The notes beneath the pieces are model-generated. The model had not been told where the DNA came from, ran no database searches, and worked only from the letters and a program-made list of their open reading frames with translations. From assembly GCA_947486475.1 (NCBI GenBank), contig CANKTR010000052.1, positions 1 through 6,538 of the forward strand: a stretch of 6,538 nucleotides of DNA. The letters run 5' to 3'. Below, in pieces: positions 5,668 through 6,538 of this stretch. The first letter of the stretch is position 1; each line of letters begins with the position of its first letter. The position numbers and the translations under genes were made by a program. Origin of the DNA: Microbacteriaceae bacterium (GTDB lineage: Bacteria; Actinomycetota; Actinomycetes; Actinomycetales; Microbacteriaceae).

Positions 5668-5741
5668 TTATCCACAGTTATCCCCATGAACTCCACAGCA
5701 TCAACGGCGTGTTTCACACGTTATCTACATTGTTATCCACA
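5668..5741 (+). promoter_or_regulatory. Phased DnaA-box array upstream of dnaB (candidate origin or regulator)
   Basis: Two perfect DnaA boxes TTATCCACA lie at 5668-5676 and 5733-5741. Between them, on the same strand, are TTATCCCCA (5678-5686) and TTATCTACA (5721-5729), each with one mismatch, TGTTTCACA (5710-5718), one mismatch to the relaxed consensus, and the poor AACTCCACA (5689-5697). Starts are 10, 11, 21, 11 and 12 bp apart, close to one or two helical turns, so DnaA molecules could line up on one DNA face. With the AT-rich segment upstream this resembles an origin of replication. The alternative is DnaA control of dnaB. The boxes are seen; the function is inferred. In most actinobacteria the origin lies beside dnaA and dnaN, which are not in this window. 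Confidence 0.72.
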
Positions 5742-5748
5742 GCCCTTC

Positions 5749-5777
5749 TTGCGTCAACGGCAGGACGAAAGTAGCGT
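5749..5777 (+). promoter_or_regulatory. Probable dnaB promoter
   Basis: TTGCGT (5749-5754) and TAGCGT (5772-5777) are separated by 17 bp and match TTG at -35 and TANNNT at -10. Transcription would begin near 5783-5784 and leave a leader of about 90 bases before dnaB. The -35 begins 8 bases after the last perfect DnaA box, so DnaA bound there could influence this promoter. The leader holds an 8-bp palindrome TGGCGCCA (5797-5804). Confidence 0.45.
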
Positions 5778-5859
5778 TCTGAAAGTCTGCGTGGCGTGGC
5801 GCCATCCGATGTCGCACCTCGCGCGCATACTGAAAGTTCCGAAAAGCACTATTGAGGGG

Positions 5860-5865
5860 AGGAGG
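5860..5865 (+). promoter_or_regulatory. Ribosome binding site of dnaB
   Basis: AGGAGG, within a purine run from 5855 to 5866, lies 7 bases before the ATG at 5873. This ideal spacing fixes the dnaB start and argues against any upstream start in another frame. Confidence 0.85.
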
Positions 5866-5872
5866 ATCGCTG

Positions 5873-6538
5873 ATGGCCGGACCGAAGCTCGAATTGGTCC
5901 CCGCGGGGACGGGAGATGCGCGCGTCCCACCGAACGACCAGGCCGCCGAAATGAGCACGCTTGGCGGCATGCTGCTCTCGAAAGATGCGGCTGCGGTCGT
6001 CCTCGAAATGCTGACGGGCGAGGACTTTTATTACCCCAAACACGAAATCATTTTTTCGGCAATCAACACGGTGTTCGGGCGGGCAGAGCCCATCGATGTC
6101 ATCATGATCACGGAACAGCTCACGCGCGAAGGAAACCTCGCCAAAGTCGGCGGAGCCAGCTACTTGCACACGCTGGAATCGTCGGTCCCGACGGCCGCCA
6201 ACGCCAGCTATTACGCGGGGATCGTCGCGGACAAATCCGTTCTTCGCAAGCTGGTTCAGTCAGGAACGCGCATTACACAGTTGGGCTATGCCGCGGAGGG
6301 CGAACCGTCCGAACTGGTCAACGAGGCCCAGATGGACATTTTTGCGATTGGCCGGGCGTCGGGTGCACAGGACGCCCTCGCGTTGTCAGACTCCGTCAAG
6401 TTTGCACTTGACGAACTGGAAATTCGAGAAAAGGAGGCCGACCGGGGAATTGATGTTCCTACCGGCTTCCGCGAACTGGACGAAGTCACCAACGGACTTC
6501 AGCCGGGACAACTTATTCTCATCGCGGCGCGACCCGGA
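5873..6538 (+). CDS. dnaB: Replicative DNA helicase DnaB, 3' part outside window
   Basis: DnaB is the hexameric helicase that unwinds DNA at the replication fork. The 222 visible codons cover the N-terminal domain, the linker and the start of the RecA-like motor. Seen: MSTLGGMLLS (27-36), DFYYPKHEIIFSAI, VIMITEQLTREGNLAKVGGA and SSVPTAANASYYAGIV in the N-terminal domain; a charged linker (ALDELEIREKEADRGIDVPT); then TGFRELDEVTNGLQPGQLIL, which opens the motor domain. The window ends at IAARPG, just before the Walker A GKT/S motif, so ATPase residues and any intein near that motif cannot be judged. The start ATG follows an ideal Shine-Dalgarno at 5860-5865. Placement after rplI is the usual actinobacterial order, but the terminator, its own promoter and the DnaA-box array separate its expression from the ribosomal operon. 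Confidence 0.97.
   Translation, partial: MAGPKLELVPAGTGDARVPPNDQAAEMSTLGGMLLSKDAAAVVLEMLTGEDFYYPKHEIIFSAINTVFGRAEPIDVIMITEQLTREGNLAKVGGASYLHTLESSVPTAANASYYAGIVADKSVLRKLVQSGTRITQLGYAAEGEPSELVNEAQMDIFAIGRASGAQDALALSDSVKFALDELEIREKEADRGIDVPTGFRELDEVTNGLQPGQLILIAARPG

Noticed and set aside
5809..5872. Upstream open frame in the dnaB leader starting at ATG 5809
   Set aside because: No ribosome binding site, and it is out of frame and continues into dnaB rather than forming a short leader peptide.
5629..6411. 260-codon plus-strand frame starting in the DnaA-box region
   Set aside because: It runs out of frame through dnaB, has low-complexity Arg/Gly content and no Shine-Dalgarno, while the dnaB frame matches the helicase family throughout.
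1..6538. Mobile element, CRISPR array, tRNA or rRNA gene
   Set aside because: Reading both strands I found no transposase or integrase motifs, no regular repeat-spacer pattern and no tRNA- or rRNA-like sequence.

Overview
The window looks chromosomal, moderately GC-rich and actinobacterial. Two things point there: the cluster murJ / DUF6049 / CCA-adding enzyme, whose mycobacterial counterpart lies close to the replication origin, and the operon rpsF-ssb-rpsR-rplI followed by dnaB. The cysteine-free S18 and the wording of S6, SSB and L9 resemble Microbacteriaceae. A shortened DUF6049 protein, tight spacing and the lack of a Nudix gene would suit a compact, perhaps aquatic member, but that placement is inferred from memory of the families and was not searched.

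Layout. On the minus strand (1-2253) lies a two-gene unit: a secreted, membrane-anchored DUF6049 protein, then murJ, the lipid II flippase, overlapping it by 4 bp and running off the left edge. A 25-bp divergent gap (2254-2278) separates it from the plus-strand CCA-adding enzyme (2279-3712). The gap is centred on a 10-bp palindrome that gives each strand a TANNNT -10 placed for leaderless transcription. Next come a probable promoter, a structured leader able to hide the Shine-Dalgarno, and rpsF-ssb-rpsR-rplI (3828-5485), closed by a strong hairpin (5501-5538). dnaB (from 5873) has its own promoter and Shine-Dalgarno; the window ends just before its Walker A motif.

The most striking region is the 387-bp rplI-dnaB gap. 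It holds an AT-rich stretch (about 37% GC over 5541-5630, counted by hand) with heptamer repeats, then a same-strand array of DnaA-box-like 9-mers at 5668-5741. Two match TTATCCACA exactly, two have one mismatch, and all are spaced by about one or two helical turns. This is how an origin, or a DnaA-controlled promoter, is built, and it directly precedes the replicative helicase gene.

Together the genes serve cell-wall precursor export (murJ and its partner), tRNA 3'-end maturation, ribosome assembly (S6, S18, L9) and replication (SSB, DnaB). Apart from the regulatory regions this is conserved core genome; I see no mobile elements, CRISPR arrays or RNA genes.
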